Of a stretch of DNA of 64,000 nt, positions 33,656-41,658 are shown one piece after another. Within the stretch, counting starts at the first letter, position 1. Each line of letters starts with the position of its first letter. This DNA is from Prevotella sp. E2-28 (lineage in GTDB: Bacteria; Bacteroidota; Bacteroidia; Bacteroidales; Bacteroidaceae), in the NCBI RefSeq assembly GCF_022024055.1, contig NZ_CP091788.1, positions 2,170,001 to 2,234,000 of the forward strand, in the 5' to 3' direction. A program made the position numbers and the translations under genes. Under the pieces are notes generated by a model. That model had not been told where the DNA came from. It did not search any database and saw only the letters and a program-made list of their open reading frames with translations.

Positions 33656-35482
33656 ATGTTGTATTATGATTTCAAAAACTACGAGGAGTTCAAGGAAATC
33701 TTCGGTTTAGTAGAACATGGTAACGGAGTTGTGTCACGCAAGAACAAGATTCTTCTTGCCTTGTATAAGAGCAAATTCGCTCTTCGTGCCCACATACGAT
33801 ACAGAGCGTATGCTTCTGATGTAAACATGTATAATAAAAGTTGTGGAAGATACGAACGTATCAGATTCAACGAAAACGCTACCAAGCGGAACATGCATCG
33901 GTGGGAAACAATAAAGAGACGTTACTACTGTTATATGGGCCGTTACGACGGTTTCGAAAGGAGTTGTTACTTCCTAACCTTTAGAACTTTAGCAGAGTTA
34001 AAAGGTTATCTGTATAATATACTGGAGGAGTTCAACATGTCAAAGAGTTCAACCTTTGAACTTATTCTCAATAAGCGTCGTTTCCTGTCACCTAAGTTCG
34101 AAACGGACAAAATGTTAGGCATCTGCGAGGACGGAACTGTGAACGCTATCCGTTATATCAATACTGAGAACGGAAAAGTTTTCAAGATGAAAGCCGGCAA
34201 GATGTTCAATCATATCATGGAGAACAATGCACTCTTCGATTATATGCCCGAGCAGATAAAGCGGTGGCTGTCCGAAGAGTGGGTTGGCGAGTGGAACGAG
34301 TATGCGAACAGAGTAATTAATCCCGAAGATAGCACTCTTCACGTTGACGACGATTTCAGAGCCATCTATTCCTCTTACAGATATGCCAACGGAGACTTCC
34401 ATTCGTGCATGGTTGATGATGGACAATGGAAGTTCTATCGTGATTCCGTCAAAGCAAAGGCGGCGTACACGACTGATAAGGACGGCAGAATCCTTGCAAG
34501 GTGCATCCTGTTTACGGAAGTCCGAGAGGATGGAAGTGATAAGATATGGCGTCTTGCAGAACGTCAATACAGCGTTGATTCCAATCTTGGACTTCAACGT
34601 CAACTTGTCCGCAAACTTATTGACGGAGGTTATATCGACGGCTATAAGAGTGTCGGTGCGAGTTGTCACGACGCAAACGATTTCGTCGATAATGACGGCA
34701 AGAACTTGAGTGAAAAGAAGTTCTCTATCGTCTGCAATCTTTCTAGAGGAGACACCCTCTCATACCAAGATTCTTTCAAGTGGTATGACGAGGGAAATAA
34801 TGTCGCCTATAACTACGGCAATACCGATTCAAACCTCGATACGACGAGCAGCACTTTCGAAGTGGACGACGACGACGAGGATGAGCATGAGGGAGAGGTG
34901 TACTCTGAATATCATGATTGCTATATCAGCGATGATGATGCCTATTATGTAAATAGCAGAGAAGATTACTTCTACAGTGGAGAGGTCGTCTATGCGAATG
35001 TATGGAACGGCAGCCGTTTCTACGAAGAGTACTGCTTTGAAAATGACTGCCTATATATAGGCGACGAGTACTATTACGCCGGTCATTGTGCAGAATCTCC
35101 TGAAGATTACAACATCGCTAAATGTCCGAGTTGTAACGAGTTCTTCATCAAGTCAGATGGCTATTACTCTGATTACACCGAAGAATACTACTGCTGCGGT
35201 GAGTGCTTAGATGATGCCGAGACTTATGCTCACGAGAAAAATGGTGAGGTATATGTCGAATACGATGGAGGATGGTTTGATAGCGACGATGTCATATCCG
35301 CAAGAGAGTGGTCGAAGTGGTATAACAAATACGAAGAGACCACAATCTACATCGAGACATTCAACGACCTCGTAGAAAACGGAGAGGCGACCATCTATGA
35401 TGGCGACTACTACATTGATTACGTTAATTTTGACGGCGAGCCTGCCCACCTTGTCGTGGACTGCTGCTCTGCCGTTGCCTAA
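33656..35482 (+). CDS. large early protein with Tyr/Asp-rich repeats and Cys pairs
   Basis: A 608-residue protein, the largest of the early block. Residues 1-390 are mixed alpha/beta and basic at the start. From about 400 it becomes highly acidic and aromatic (VDDDDEDEHEGEVYSEYHDC), with repeats of the form xVYxxYxDxYxxDxDAYY. A zinc-ribbon-like pair CPSCNEFF and CCGECLDD lies near residues 485-520. Such acidic surfaces can imitate DNA, and the Cys pairs suggest a bound metal. No family recognised. The next gene also ends in Tyr/Asp-rich sequence. Confidence 0.6.
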   Translation: MLYYDFKNYEEFKEIFGLVEHGNGVVSRKNKILLALYKSKFALRAHIRYRAYASDVNMYNKSCGRYERIRFNENATKRNMHRWETIKRRYYCYMGRYDGFERSCYFLTFRTLAELKGYLYNILEEFNMSKSSTFELILNKRRFLSPKFETDKMLGICEDGTVNAIRYINTENGKVFKMKAGKMFNHIMENNALFDYMPEQIKRWLSEEWVGEWNEYANRVINPEDSTLHVDDDFRAIYSSYRYANGDFHSCMVDDGQWKFYRDSVKAKAAYTTDKDGRILARCILFTEVREDGSDKIWRLAERQYSVDSNLGLQRQLVRKLIDGGYIDGYKSVGASCHDANDFVDNDGKNLSEKKFSIVCNLSRGDTLSYQDSFKWYDEGNNVAYNYGNTDSNLDTTSSTFEVDDDDEDEHEGEVYSEYHDCYISDDDAYYVNSREDYFYSGEVVYANVWNGSRFYEEYCFENDCLYIGDEYYYAGHCAESPEDYNIAKCPSCNEFFIKSDGYYSDYTEEYYCCGECLDDAETYAHEKNGEVYVEYDGGWFDSDDVISAREWSKWYNKYEETTIYIETFNDLVENGEATIYDGDYYIDYVNFDGEPAHLVVDCCSAVA

Positions 35483-35544
35483 GTCTCTAAGGAACGTCTT
35501 GCATGGCGTTCCGCTAATGTGTAACCAATTAAAATTAAAAGATT
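35480..35544 (+). repeat. intergenic hairpin unit (copy 8)
   Basis: TAAGTCTCTAA from the stop, stem GGAACG (35491-35496)/CGTTCC (35507-35512), then TAACCAATTAAAA (35522-35534) and ATG 35545. Confidence 0.8.
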
Positions 35545-36777
35545 ATGAACAAAGATTTGTTATTCCAGCTTTACGCTATCCATTCACCAAGTGGCAATGA
35601 AAAAAGAATGCGCAAGTTTCTCAAGAAGTATATTTGGGCTAACTGCGGCGAGGTGAAGATTGAGCAGGACGAGCACGGCAACCTGTTATGCACGAAAGGA
35701 GAGTCAGACACTTATCCTTGCCTTGCATCACATATAGACCAGGTCCAGGACCACCACAGCAAAGATTTCAAGGTCTTTGAGTATAATGGTGATGTCTTTG
35801 CATGGTCTGCAAAGAGCCACGAGCAGCAAGGTCTCGGTGCTGACGATAAGAACGGCATCTTCATCTGCCTTGAACTTCTGAAAAAGTTCGACGTGATGAA
35901 AGTGGCCTTCTTCGTTGGCGAGGAGGTCGGATGCAAAGGCTCTAGTGCTGTAGACTTGGGTTTCTTCAAGGACTGCCGATTTATCGTCGAGCCTGACCGC
36001 CGTGGCGGTGGTGACCTTATAACGGAAATGTCCGTCGGAAAGGTTTGCTCTGATGATTTCATTGCAGCAACGGGCTATAAAGAGTTCGGCTATACGTTCG
36101 CAAGAGGTACTATCACTGATGTAGGCGAACTTGTAGAACGTGGTGTAGGAATTTCCTGCCTGAATCTATCTTGCGGCTACTATGATGCCCACACGGACAA
36201 CGAAATGACTATTCTTGACGAACTTGAGAACTGCCTTGCGCTTGTTAATAACATCGTCGAGAATTGTACTGATGTCTATCCGTTCAAGTATGAGCCTTAC
36301 GACTACGGTCGTTTCAATTATGGCGGCTACAGAGGTGGCTGCGGAAGTTATCAGCGAGGTCTCTTATATGGCTATCAAGGTACGAGCAAAAAAGACTCCT
36401 CAAAAGATATAGAATCCTTCAACAGGTCGTTTTATGACGACTACGATGACGACAACGAAGATACATATGTTCAGAGTGGCTATTACGACCAAGACGTTTT
36501 CACTATGGAGGAATATCTCAGAACTGACATAAACACCAGTTTTGACCTCATTTTTGAAACGTGCCTGTCAGACTTCAATGTTGAATATTTCTATATGGAC
36601 ATAGACATTCAGCGTGACATTCTGAAAGATGTGTATGATGCGGCTCGTGACAACCTGTTAGAGTCAGGAGAGTACGAAGAGCCAGACGACGACACAAGTG
36701 AGAATCCTACGGATAGCAACGAAGATAAAACGGAAAACTGCGGCGGACTGATAAATATCATCAAGTCGCTCTTATGA
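35545..36777 (+). CDS. M20/M42-like zinc metallopeptidase, phage-encoded
   Basis: A 410-residue protein. The metal-binding residues of the M20/M28/M42 clan are in order: His63 and Asp65 (LASHIDQV), Asp100/101 (GLGADDKNGI), Glu126/127 (FFVGEEVGCKG), Asp151 (VEPDRR), and the last His in YYDAHTDNE (about 210). This suggests a di-zinc aminopeptidase or tripeptidase. After residue 255 there is a non-enzymatic extension of about 155 residues, Gly/Tyr-rich then very acidic (YDDYDDDNEDTYVQ). Such enzymes are rare in phages; a substrate is not evident. It is cytosolic (no signal peptide). Confidence 0.75.
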   Translation: MNKDLLFQLYAIHSPSGNEKRMRKFLKKYIWANCGEVKIEQDEHGNLLCTKGESDTYPCLASHIDQVQDHHSKDFKVFEYNGDVFAWSAKSHEQQGLGADDKNGIFICLELLKKFDVMKVAFFVGEEVGCKGSSAVDLGFFKDCRFIVEPDRRGGGDLITEMSVGKVCSDDFIAATGYKEFGYTFARGTITDVGELVERGVGISCLNLSCGYYDAHTDNEMTILDELENCLALVNNIVENCTDVYPFKYEPYDYGRFNYGGYRGGCGSYQRGLLYGYQGTSKKDSSKDIESFNRSFYDDYDDDNEDTYVQSGYYDQDVFTMEEYLRTDINTSFDLIFETCLSDFNVEYFYMDIDIQRDILKDVYDAARDNLLESGEYEEPDDDTSENPTDSNEDKTENCGGLINIIKSLL

Positions 36778-36781
36778 AAAA

Positions 36782-36923
36782 AGTCTCTTAGGGTGTGGGG
36801 CGGTTATCCGCCCTACCCTCACACAAACCAATATGATTTCAGTCTCAAGTCGTGAAAAGGACACGGCACGATTTTTTTTCAACCAATTAATTTTATTGTT
36901 TAACTTATTAATTTAAAAGAATT
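36782..36923 (+). repeat. double intergenic hairpin unit (copies 9 and 10)
   Basis: First: AGTCTCTTA (36782), stem GGGCGG (36798-36803)/CCGCCC (36808-36813), then AAACCAATATG. Second: AGTCTCAAG (36841), stem TCGTG (36850-36854)/CACGA (36867-36871) and eight T, then AACCAATTAATTTT and ATG 36924. Between them is only a 27-codon frame (36833-36916), perhaps the relic of a lost gene. Confidence 0.7.
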
Positions 36924-37838
36924 ATGAAAGAGAATGTTATGAACATTAGTGAGAAGTTTGTTGCAGTTGAGAATGCAAAGGTTGCTAACATCAAGTACAA
37001 GTACTACCATGTAGGCACTGAGGGCCTGTTGGGTGACAATGGCAACGTCGTCAAGGCTAAGGTTACTGCTGTGTCATTCGACCTGCGCAAGCAGGATGTT
37101 GTCACCGTGCTGACCGATGCCAACGGCAAGGAGTACATTCGTGAAGGCGAGTTCTACCTCTACGGCACACTCGACGACTTCAAGAGCGGTCATCCGTTCG
37201 GGAGAAAGATTGTTGCCGCTTGGGAGTTGTTGCAGTGGGCTGGCGGAGACAAGACCATTAACTGCGAGACTCTCGAAATCGACATTGACGAAGAGAAGGG
37301 AACTTCCAACACCTTCCTCGCTGTATGGATTAGCGACAACGGAGACGTCATCAAGACTCCTGTCAAGGTAGACGCTGTGACATGGGATGCCAACGGCAAG
37401 CACATCGAGAGCGGCAACCTCCCCGATGTATTCTTCGACAGCAAGGAGGAGGCTTATAAGTGGACTCCATACTCATTCACTGACGAGGACGGCGACACCT
37501 TCAAGATGGAGAGTGCAGAGCTTCGTCTCGCTCCTACTGACGCACAGCGCGATGCTATCAAGGGAATCACCGATGCCTTCAAGGTAGCGTACGATGCAGG
37601 CCTCATGGTATTCGTCAACTCTGACGGACTGCTGCAGGTATTCAACTCTGAGAACGTCGTGTCTAACACCAAGGATGTAGACAAGTCAATGCTCTGCGGA
37701 GACACCGTATGTCTCGCCTACGTGGAGTTGTCCAACGTGGATGTGAAACTCCCTGTCAACGCTGGCGGTGTGAGCATCCGCCTCAAGCCCACCGAGCGTC
37801 AGCTCAAGGAGTGGAAGAAGAACCACCCCGATGCTTAA
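36924..37838 (+). CDS. early phage protein, unknown, possibly highly expressed
   Basis: A 304-residue protein (MKENVMNISEKFVAVENAKV). It has repeated beta elements (VKAKVTAVSFDLRKQDVVTV, then GKEYIREGEFYLYG, and later DAVTWDANGKHIESGNLPDV), suggesting two related beta domains. The codons are more GC-rich and regular than in its neighbours, as in strongly expressed genes. No family recognised. Confidence 0.55.
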   Translation: MKENVMNISEKFVAVENAKVANIKYKYYHVGTEGLLGDNGNVVKAKVTAVSFDLRKQDVVTVLTDANGKEYIREGEFYLYGTLDDFKSGHPFGRKIVAAWELLQWAGGDKTINCETLEIDIDEEKGTSNTFLAVWISDNGDVIKTPVKVDAVTWDANGKHIESGNLPDVFFDSKEEAYKWTPYSFTDEDGDTFKMESAELRLAPTDAQRDAIKGITDAFKVAYDAGLMVFVNSDGLLQVFNSENVVSNTKDVDKSMLCGDTVCLAYVELSNVDVKLPVNAGGVSIRLKPTERQLKEWKKNHPDA

Positions 37839-37842
37839 TGCT

Positions 37843-37916
37843 TAGTCTCTTTACAAGGCACACCTCAAATGGTGTGCTTTGTGCTTTATGTCTAACCAAT
37901 TAAAAATAAAAGAATT
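37843..37916 (+). repeat. intergenic hairpin unit (copy 11)
   Basis: TAGTCTCTT five bases after the stop, stem GCACACC (37858-37864)/GGTGTGC (37871-37877), loop TCAAAT, then CTAACCAATTAAAAA (37892-37906) and ATG 37917. Confidence 0.8.
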
Positions 37917-38408
37917 ATGAAAGTAGAAACAAGAGAGAGAACAAATGTCGTGAAGTATAACGTCTATGTCGCCTACGACGGACGGGAGTTCAACGATGAA
38001 GAAGAGTGTAAGAAGTACGAAGAGAGCGCATATGGCGTTCTCAATGCCAAGTATCAGAAGCTCATCATCAAGTCGGCGTCCGAGGGTGATGTCTTCGACG
38101 GAATCGGTACGGACGACCACACGACGGAGCTTGTAAAGATAGATACGCAGGCAGACGCTGACGTTGTAATGCAGATGTTTCTGCTGATAAACTCCCACCT
38201 CACACGCGAGAATGCTCCAGACAGTTACAAGAAGTATATCGCACGCGCCGACGAGCTTGTGCAGTACGCCTACAACGGAGGAGGGCCGCTTATGATAGGG
38301 CGCGGATGCGAATACAACAATTCGTTTTGGATTATCGGTACGTTCAGCTCGTTCACGGCACAGCTCGCCAAGTTCTTCAACGATGATGCTGAGAACGTCG
38401 ATAAATAG
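37917..38408 (+). CDS. early phage protein, unknown
   Basis: A 163-residue acidic protein. The start (NVVKYNVYVAYDGREFNDEE, then ECKKYEE) looks like a small treble-clef or beta-hairpin followed by a helix; the middle is helical (DADVVMQMFLLINSHLTREN). Unassigned. Confidence 0.5.
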   Translation: MKVETRERTNVVKYNVYVAYDGREFNDEEECKKYEESAYGVLNAKYQKLIIKSASEGDVFDGIGTDDHTTELVKIDTQADADVVMQMFLLINSHLTRENAPDSYKKYIARADELVQYAYNGGGPLMIGRGCEYNNSFWIIGTFSSFTAQLAKFFNDDAENVDK

Positions 38409-38462
38409 TCTCTTGGGCGGTCTTGCATGACCGCCTACTATTAACCAACAAAATGATAGATT
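38406..38462 (+). repeat. intergenic hairpin unit (copy 12)
   Basis: TAGTCTCTT from the stop, stem GGCGGTC (38416-38422)/GACCGCC (38429-38435), loop TTGCAT, then TTAACCAACAAAA (38441-38453) and ATG 38463. Confidence 0.8.
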
Positions 38463-38861
38463 ATGGATACAAAAATTAAGAGAAATGATTTCGTGCAGCC
38501 TGGGCTGTCACGTAAAGAGTATGTACAAGACATATGTGATGCAGTACTCATCGCAATCGAAAAAGATGGTTACTCCAGCATACAACTTGGCGACGGACTT
38601 TACCCTCATTTATATATCGGTACATACGTTGGCAATTGTTGTGGACGTAGAAAAATTATCAAGCCAATCGATAATCTTTCTTATTATAATTTTTCTGAGC
38701 AAATTCGTTCTTGCGAAATGAGATTGTCTTTCAGAATATTACAAGAAGCAGGATATTATATCTACAAATCAAGTCCATACCAATATCACATCACCAACAA
38801 ACCATACATGTGTGGCACAATGAAAGCCGAGTATCAAGACTTTGCGTGGTTTATTGATTAA
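38463..38861 (+). CDS. early phage protein, unknown
   Basis: A 132-residue protein beginning MDTKIKRNDFVQPGLSRKEY, with a Cys pair (GNCCGRRKI) near residue 62 and an aromatic C-terminus. It resembles small phage proteins without known function; no catalytic motif. Confidence 0.5.
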   Translation: MDTKIKRNDFVQPGLSRKEYVQDICDAVLIAIEKDGYSSIQLGDGLYPHLYIGTYVGNCCGRRKIIKPIDNLSYYNFSEQIRSCEMRLSFRILQEAGYYIYKSSPYQYHITNKPYMCGTMKAEYQDFAWFID

Positions 38862-38913
38862 GTCTCTATCTCCCCACATTGGGGAGAACTATTAACCCCT
38901 AAACAAAATGAAT
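38859..38913 (+). repeat. intergenic hairpin unit (copy 13)
   Basis: TAAGTCTCTAT from the stop, stem TCTCCCC (38869-38875)/GGGGAGA (38881-38887), loop ACATT, then TTAACCCCTAAA (38892-38903) and ATG at 38908 or 38914. Confidence 0.8.
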
Positions 38914-39258
38914 ATGAACGAACAGAAATCTATCTACGACTGCTATGAGGAAATCAAGCAGCGTGAAATCCGAGAGTTAAAGGAGAGGTTGAGTGCTTTC
39001 GGCGGTGTTGCCCACTTTGGCCCTGACTACACGGGCGAGGGTGCCACAGGTGTTGATATTCCTTACATCTGTGTTCATTTCGACGAAGGCCCGCTTGATG
39101 TACGCGTACACGCTGTGTCTATCTGTCAGGGCGGAACACTTGAGGTTCTTGGTAGTATCGAGACAGACAACTACCCAAGGACTATCAAACTTGACGACAT
39201 TGCCTACGGGAACATAGAGTTTATAACAGACTCTATCCCCACGAACGAAGAAAATTAA
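38908..39258 (+). CDS. early phage protein, unknown
   Basis: A 116-residue acidic protein; ATG at 38908 or, judged by the AATATG leader form of the neighbours, 38914. Helical start (EIKQREIRELKERLSAFG) then a beta-rich part with FDEGPLDVRVHAVSICQGGT. Unassigned. Confidence 0.5.
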   Translation: MNMNEQKSIYDCYEEIKQREIRELKERLSAFGGVAHFGPDYTGEGATGVDIPYICVHFDEGPLDVRVHAVSICQGGTLEVLGSIETDNYPRTIKLDDIAYGNIEFITDSIPTNEEN

Positions 39259-39333
39259 TCTTTAGTTTTAGTTGGTTGGGGTGTGGGAGAGCGATACTCC
39301 CCGCCCTTCTTATTTAACCAAAATTTTACGAAT
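39256..39333 (+). repeat. intergenic hairpin unit (copy 14, diverged)
   Basis: TAATCTTTAG from the stop, imperfect stem of GGGtGtGGGAG and CTCCCcGCCC (about 39280-39306), then TTAACCAAAATTTT (from 39314) and ATG 39334. Confidence 0.65.
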
Positions 39334-39591
39334 ATGGCAAAGAGAACATTAAAAAACCTCGCTGCAACATACGAGGTAGAAAACTTCTTTGATTACATCT
39401 GTGAGTCATACATCAACGGCAATAAGGAACAGGCTATAAAGCTATTCTACGAGATGTGTCGTAAAGATAGAGCCGACTTCATGAACGAACTTAACTACTG
39501 CACGTTCACGCGAAGTTTCGGCGATGGCCCGTGGCAGATGGATTTACTTCACGAAATCATCTACTCGCTCTTCAACAAGGGAATGATTTAG
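39334..39591 (+). CDS. small helical early protein
   Basis: An 85-residue protein (MAKRTLKNLAATYEVENFFD), all helical, with two similar amphipathic helices and Cys/Phe-rich middle. The upstream in-frame extension to 39283 covers the hairpin unit and is not used. Unassigned. Confidence 0.5.
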   Translation: MAKRTLKNLAATYEVENFFDYICESYINGNKEQAIKLFYEMCRKDRADFMNELNYCTFTRSFGDGPWQMDLLHEIIYSLFNKGMI

Positions 39592-39637
39592 TCTTAGCCG
39601 CTATATGGCGGCACTATGTCTAACCAATTTTTTAAAT
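39589..39637 (+). repeat. intergenic hairpin unit (copy 15)
   Basis: TAGTCTTA from the stop, stem GCCGC (39597-39601)/GCGGC (39608-39612), then CTAACCAATTTTTT (from 39620) and ATG 39638. Confidence 0.7.
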
Positions 39638-40360
39638 ATGATTATAAATGGAAGAGTACACTTACTATTCGAGCAAAGTGCTACGTTTAAGCGAGAGTTT
39701 ATCAAGTTGGGCATCCCTGCCGAGGACTACGACATTCAGAACAATTTCGGGGAGACCGACCATGTTATAGACCTTTTCGCAGAGATAAATAAAGCCTATG
39801 ACGACGAGCCGAGCATCTTTGACGATATATTAAAGGACGACCTGACCATGGCATTCTTTCCTTGTATCTATTTCAGTCAGCAAAACACCACGTTTTTTAA
39901 TGGTACAAATTTGAACTGGAAGAACAATACAACAAGGGAAAAGGCAGATTTCATTCTGAAACGTAGCCGAGAGCGTCAGTATTATTACGAACTGGCTTTA
40001 AAGTTGTTCACTATATTCGATGTGAGAGGATTGCGGCTTATAGTTGAGAATCCGTGGACTTCTCCACACTATCTTTATCTAAACTTCCCCTATAAGCCTG
40101 CAATAATCGACAAGAACCGACAACTGCGAGGGGACATATTTCGGAAACCAACCCAGTATTGGTATGTTAATTGTGAGCCGACTTACGGGCAATCGTTTCA
40201 GAAGCCTGTAGTGACCCGAACTGTCAACAGCCTTACAGGACATCAGGGAAGCCTATGTGATGAGGATAGGAGTCTTATAAGCCCCGACTATGCCCGCAAC
40301 TTCATCTGCGACTTCATCATCGGTAAGTCACAGCAACACTCTGAGCCGACATTATTTTAG
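39638..40360 (+). CDS. cytosine DNA methyltransferase-like protein
   Basis: A 240-residue protein (ATG 39638). It has MAFFPCIYFS, like the Pro-Cys of motif IV of C5 methyltransferases (PPCxxFS), and then LRLIVENPWTSPHYL, like motif VI (ENP/ENV), followed by KPTQYWYVNCEPTYG. This spacing occurs in phage proteins annotated as cytosine methylase-like. A clear SAM-binding motif I is not visible in the short N-terminus and the target recognition domain is reduced, so it may be an inactive or unusual relative. It sits just before the origin-like gap. Confidence 0.45.
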   Translation: MIINGRVHLLFEQSATFKREFIKLGIPAEDYDIQNNFGETDHVIDLFAEINKAYDDEPSIFDDILKDDLTMAFFPCIYFSQQNTTFFNGTNLNWKNNTTREKADFILKRSRERQYYYELALKLFTIFDVRGLRLIVENPWTSPHYLYLNFPYKPAIIDKNRQLRGDIFRKPTQYWYVNCEPTYGQSFQKPVVTRTVNSLTGHQGSLCDEDRSLISPDYARNFICDFIIGKSQQHSEPTLF

Positions 40361-40394
40361 TCTGAGGACGTTTAAGCGTCCGCAATTAACCAAA
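40358..40394 (+). repeat. intergenic hairpin unit (copy 16), before the origin-like gap
   Basis: TAGTCTGA from the stop, stem GGACG (40366-40370)/CGTCC (40377-40381), then TTAACCAAA, without a gene directly after it. Confidence 0.7.
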
Positions 40395-40395
40395 T

Positions 40396-40743
40396 ACTTT
40401 CTTTTTATACTTTTTCTTTGTATTATATATATATTTATATTATATATTTATTTGTGGCTGGTTTTCCCGATACGGAAAAGCCGTATATGGAAAAGCCGTA
40501 TATGGCTAATAGTGGAAAAGTATGATAAACAAAGCGTTTCAGCGAATATTGATGTATGGCCGCTTGCGGATTTCCCGTATATGGATAGATTAAAATCAAC
40601 GTAAAATCATCCATATACGGATTTTCCCGATACGGGTTTTCCGCAAGTGTTCAAGGTATCGACATATCGCAAAGTCTTTATTTATGGGAGTTTTTGAATT
40701 TCACCGTGTACGGGTTTTCCGTATATGGATAATCCGTATATGG
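40396..40743. other. origin-like or recombination-site region with CCGTATATGG repeats
   Basis: Six copies of CCGTATATGG: 40481, 40496, 40575, 40611 (inverted), 40719 and 40734; the first and last pairs are each spaced by exactly 15 bases. Two copies of TTTTCCCGATACGG (40462-40475, 40622-40635). A very AT-rich tract (about 40396-40450, with long TATATA runs) precedes the repeats. Iterons beside an AT-rich tract are what many phage and plasmid origins look like. No gene is evident; a 104-codon frame across it (40290-40604) has repeat-derived low-complexity sequence and is not counted. Confidence 0.6.
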
Positions 40744-40744
40744 A

Positions 40745-40790
40745 TAGTCTCTTGGTCGTATGACCTCTAATAACCAAAGCATTTTTGAAT
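40745..40790 (+). repeat. intergenic hairpin unit (copy 17)
   Basis: TAGTCTCTT (40745), stem GGTC (40754-40757)/GACC (40762-40765), then AATAACCAAAG and ATG 40791. It follows the origin-like region rather than a gene, so the unit is not tied to a stop codon. Confidence 0.75.
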
Positions 40791-40979
40791 ATGGAAAAGA
40801 TTAAGATTAACGATGATTCGTTTGTTATCAAAGAGCACATTACTCATTTCGGTATTAGTCAAGAAAAGAAAGATGTTGTTGAAATCTACCTTGTAAGCAG
40901 CAGACTAATCAATGTAAATTGTGAAAGCCCTGACACTGCAAAAGATTATTTGGAATTTCTAAAGTCAAAGTTCGAATAG
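40791..40979 (+). CDS. small early protein
   Basis: A 62-residue protein (MEKIKINDDSFVIKEHITHF) with a beta-alpha look, ending in a helix with Lys/Phe. ATG at 40791 follows the leader form GAATATG. Unassigned. Confidence 0.5.
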   Translation: MEKIKINDDSFVIKEHITHFGISQEKKDVVEIYLVSSRLINVNCESPDTAKDYLEFLKSKFE

Positions 40980-41037
40980 TCTCACGCCTCCACTATTTTG
41001 TGGTGGCACTATTGTTTAACCCCTAAAATTAAAGGAT
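40977..41037 (+). repeat. intergenic hairpin unit (copy 18)
   Basis: TAGTCTCAC from the stop, stem GCCTCCAC (40986-40993)/GTGGTGGC (41000-41007) with one mismatch, then TTTAACCCCTAAAATT (from 41015) and ATG 41038. Confidence 0.75.
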
Positions 41038-41355
41038 ATGTTAGATTTGTTATTGAATGATGCAAAGCGCATCCACGACATTACAGGCCGTCCTATGGAC
41101 GAATGCAAGAAGCAGGCAACGGACATTGCCTTGTGCGTATCAGCAATGAAGAGCCGTATAGTAGAGTTCTACTTTATTAAGAAAGACGGAACCGTCAGGC
41201 AGGCTTTCGGTACGTTGCAGGAAGAGGTTATAAAGCCTCACATCAAAGACACGACCAACCGAGAGCCGAACCAAGACCTCGTGACATACTTCGATACAGC
41301 CAAAGGCCAGTTCCGTTCGTTCCTCAAGGTAAACTTCCAAAAGTTCGTGTCATGA
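41038..41355 (+). CDS. early phage protein with beta-sheet C-terminus
   Basis: A 105-residue protein (MLDLLLNDAKRIHDITGRPM). The second half, IVEFYFIKKDGTVRQAFGTL then QDLVTYFDTAKGQFRSFLKV, looks like a small DUF2693-type beta domain (WYL-like SH3 fold) seen in Bacteroidetes proteins. Family membership is tentative. It is followed by an ATGA overlap with the next gene. Confidence 0.5.
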   Translation: MLDLLLNDAKRIHDITGRPMDECKKQATDIALCVSAMKSRIVEFYFIKKDGTVRQAFGTLQEEVIKPHIKDTTNREPNQDLVTYFDTAKGQFRSFLKVNFQKFVS

Positions 41356-41492
41356 ATGGATTTGTAAAGTTTGCTTGGTTCGTAGTTCTTGCTATACTAT
41401 TCTGTGGTACAGACATCTTTTATTTTATTGGTGCTGGCATTGTTGCGGGCCTTATAGCTTGTTATGTCGGCTCAAAGCGTGATGTTTTTTAA
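41352..41492 (+). CDS. small membrane protein, paralogue of the moron product
   Basis: A 46-residue protein starting at ATG 41352, overlapping the previous stop (ATGA): MNGFVKFAWFVVLAILFCGT, DIFYFIGAG, IVAGLIACYVG. Two hydrophobic segments. It matches the 8677-8832 product along its length, with the identical core AILFCG[ST]DIFxFIGxG and AGLIA. Here it is part of an operon rather than a separate unit. Function unknown. Confidence 0.65.
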   Translation: MNGFVKFAWFVVLAILFCGTDIFYFIGAGIVAGLIACYVGSKRDVF

Positions 41493-41502
41493 TAATCGAA
41501 AA

Positions 41503-41658
41503 ATGGTTAAAGTGACCGAAAAGCGTAGGCTTTTCCCTGATTTTTGGATAATGCAGTGCAAGGAGTGCGGTAATATCGTTGCGTCTGCATCAAATGAAGA
41601 AGACCTTCCTGAGTCCGCTACGTGTGATTGTGGCGAACAAAAAGAAGGTGATTATTAG
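41503..41658 (+). CDS. small zinc-ribbon protein
   Basis: A 51-residue protein (ATG 41503): MQCKECGNIVASA at about 15-27 and ATCDCGEQ near the end, a CxxC-x(n)-CxC zinc ribbon. It is acidic at the C-terminus. The in-frame extension to 41464 overlaps the membrane protein gene and is not used. Likely a small DNA-, RNA- or protein-binding factor. Confidence 0.55.
   Translation: MVKVTEKRRLFPDFWIMQCKECGNIVASASNEEDLPESATCDCGEQKEGDY

Noticed and set aside
40290..40604. 104-codon plus-strand frame across the origin-like repeats
   Set aside because: It begins within the methyltransferase-like gene in another frame and its product follows the TATATA tract and repeats.
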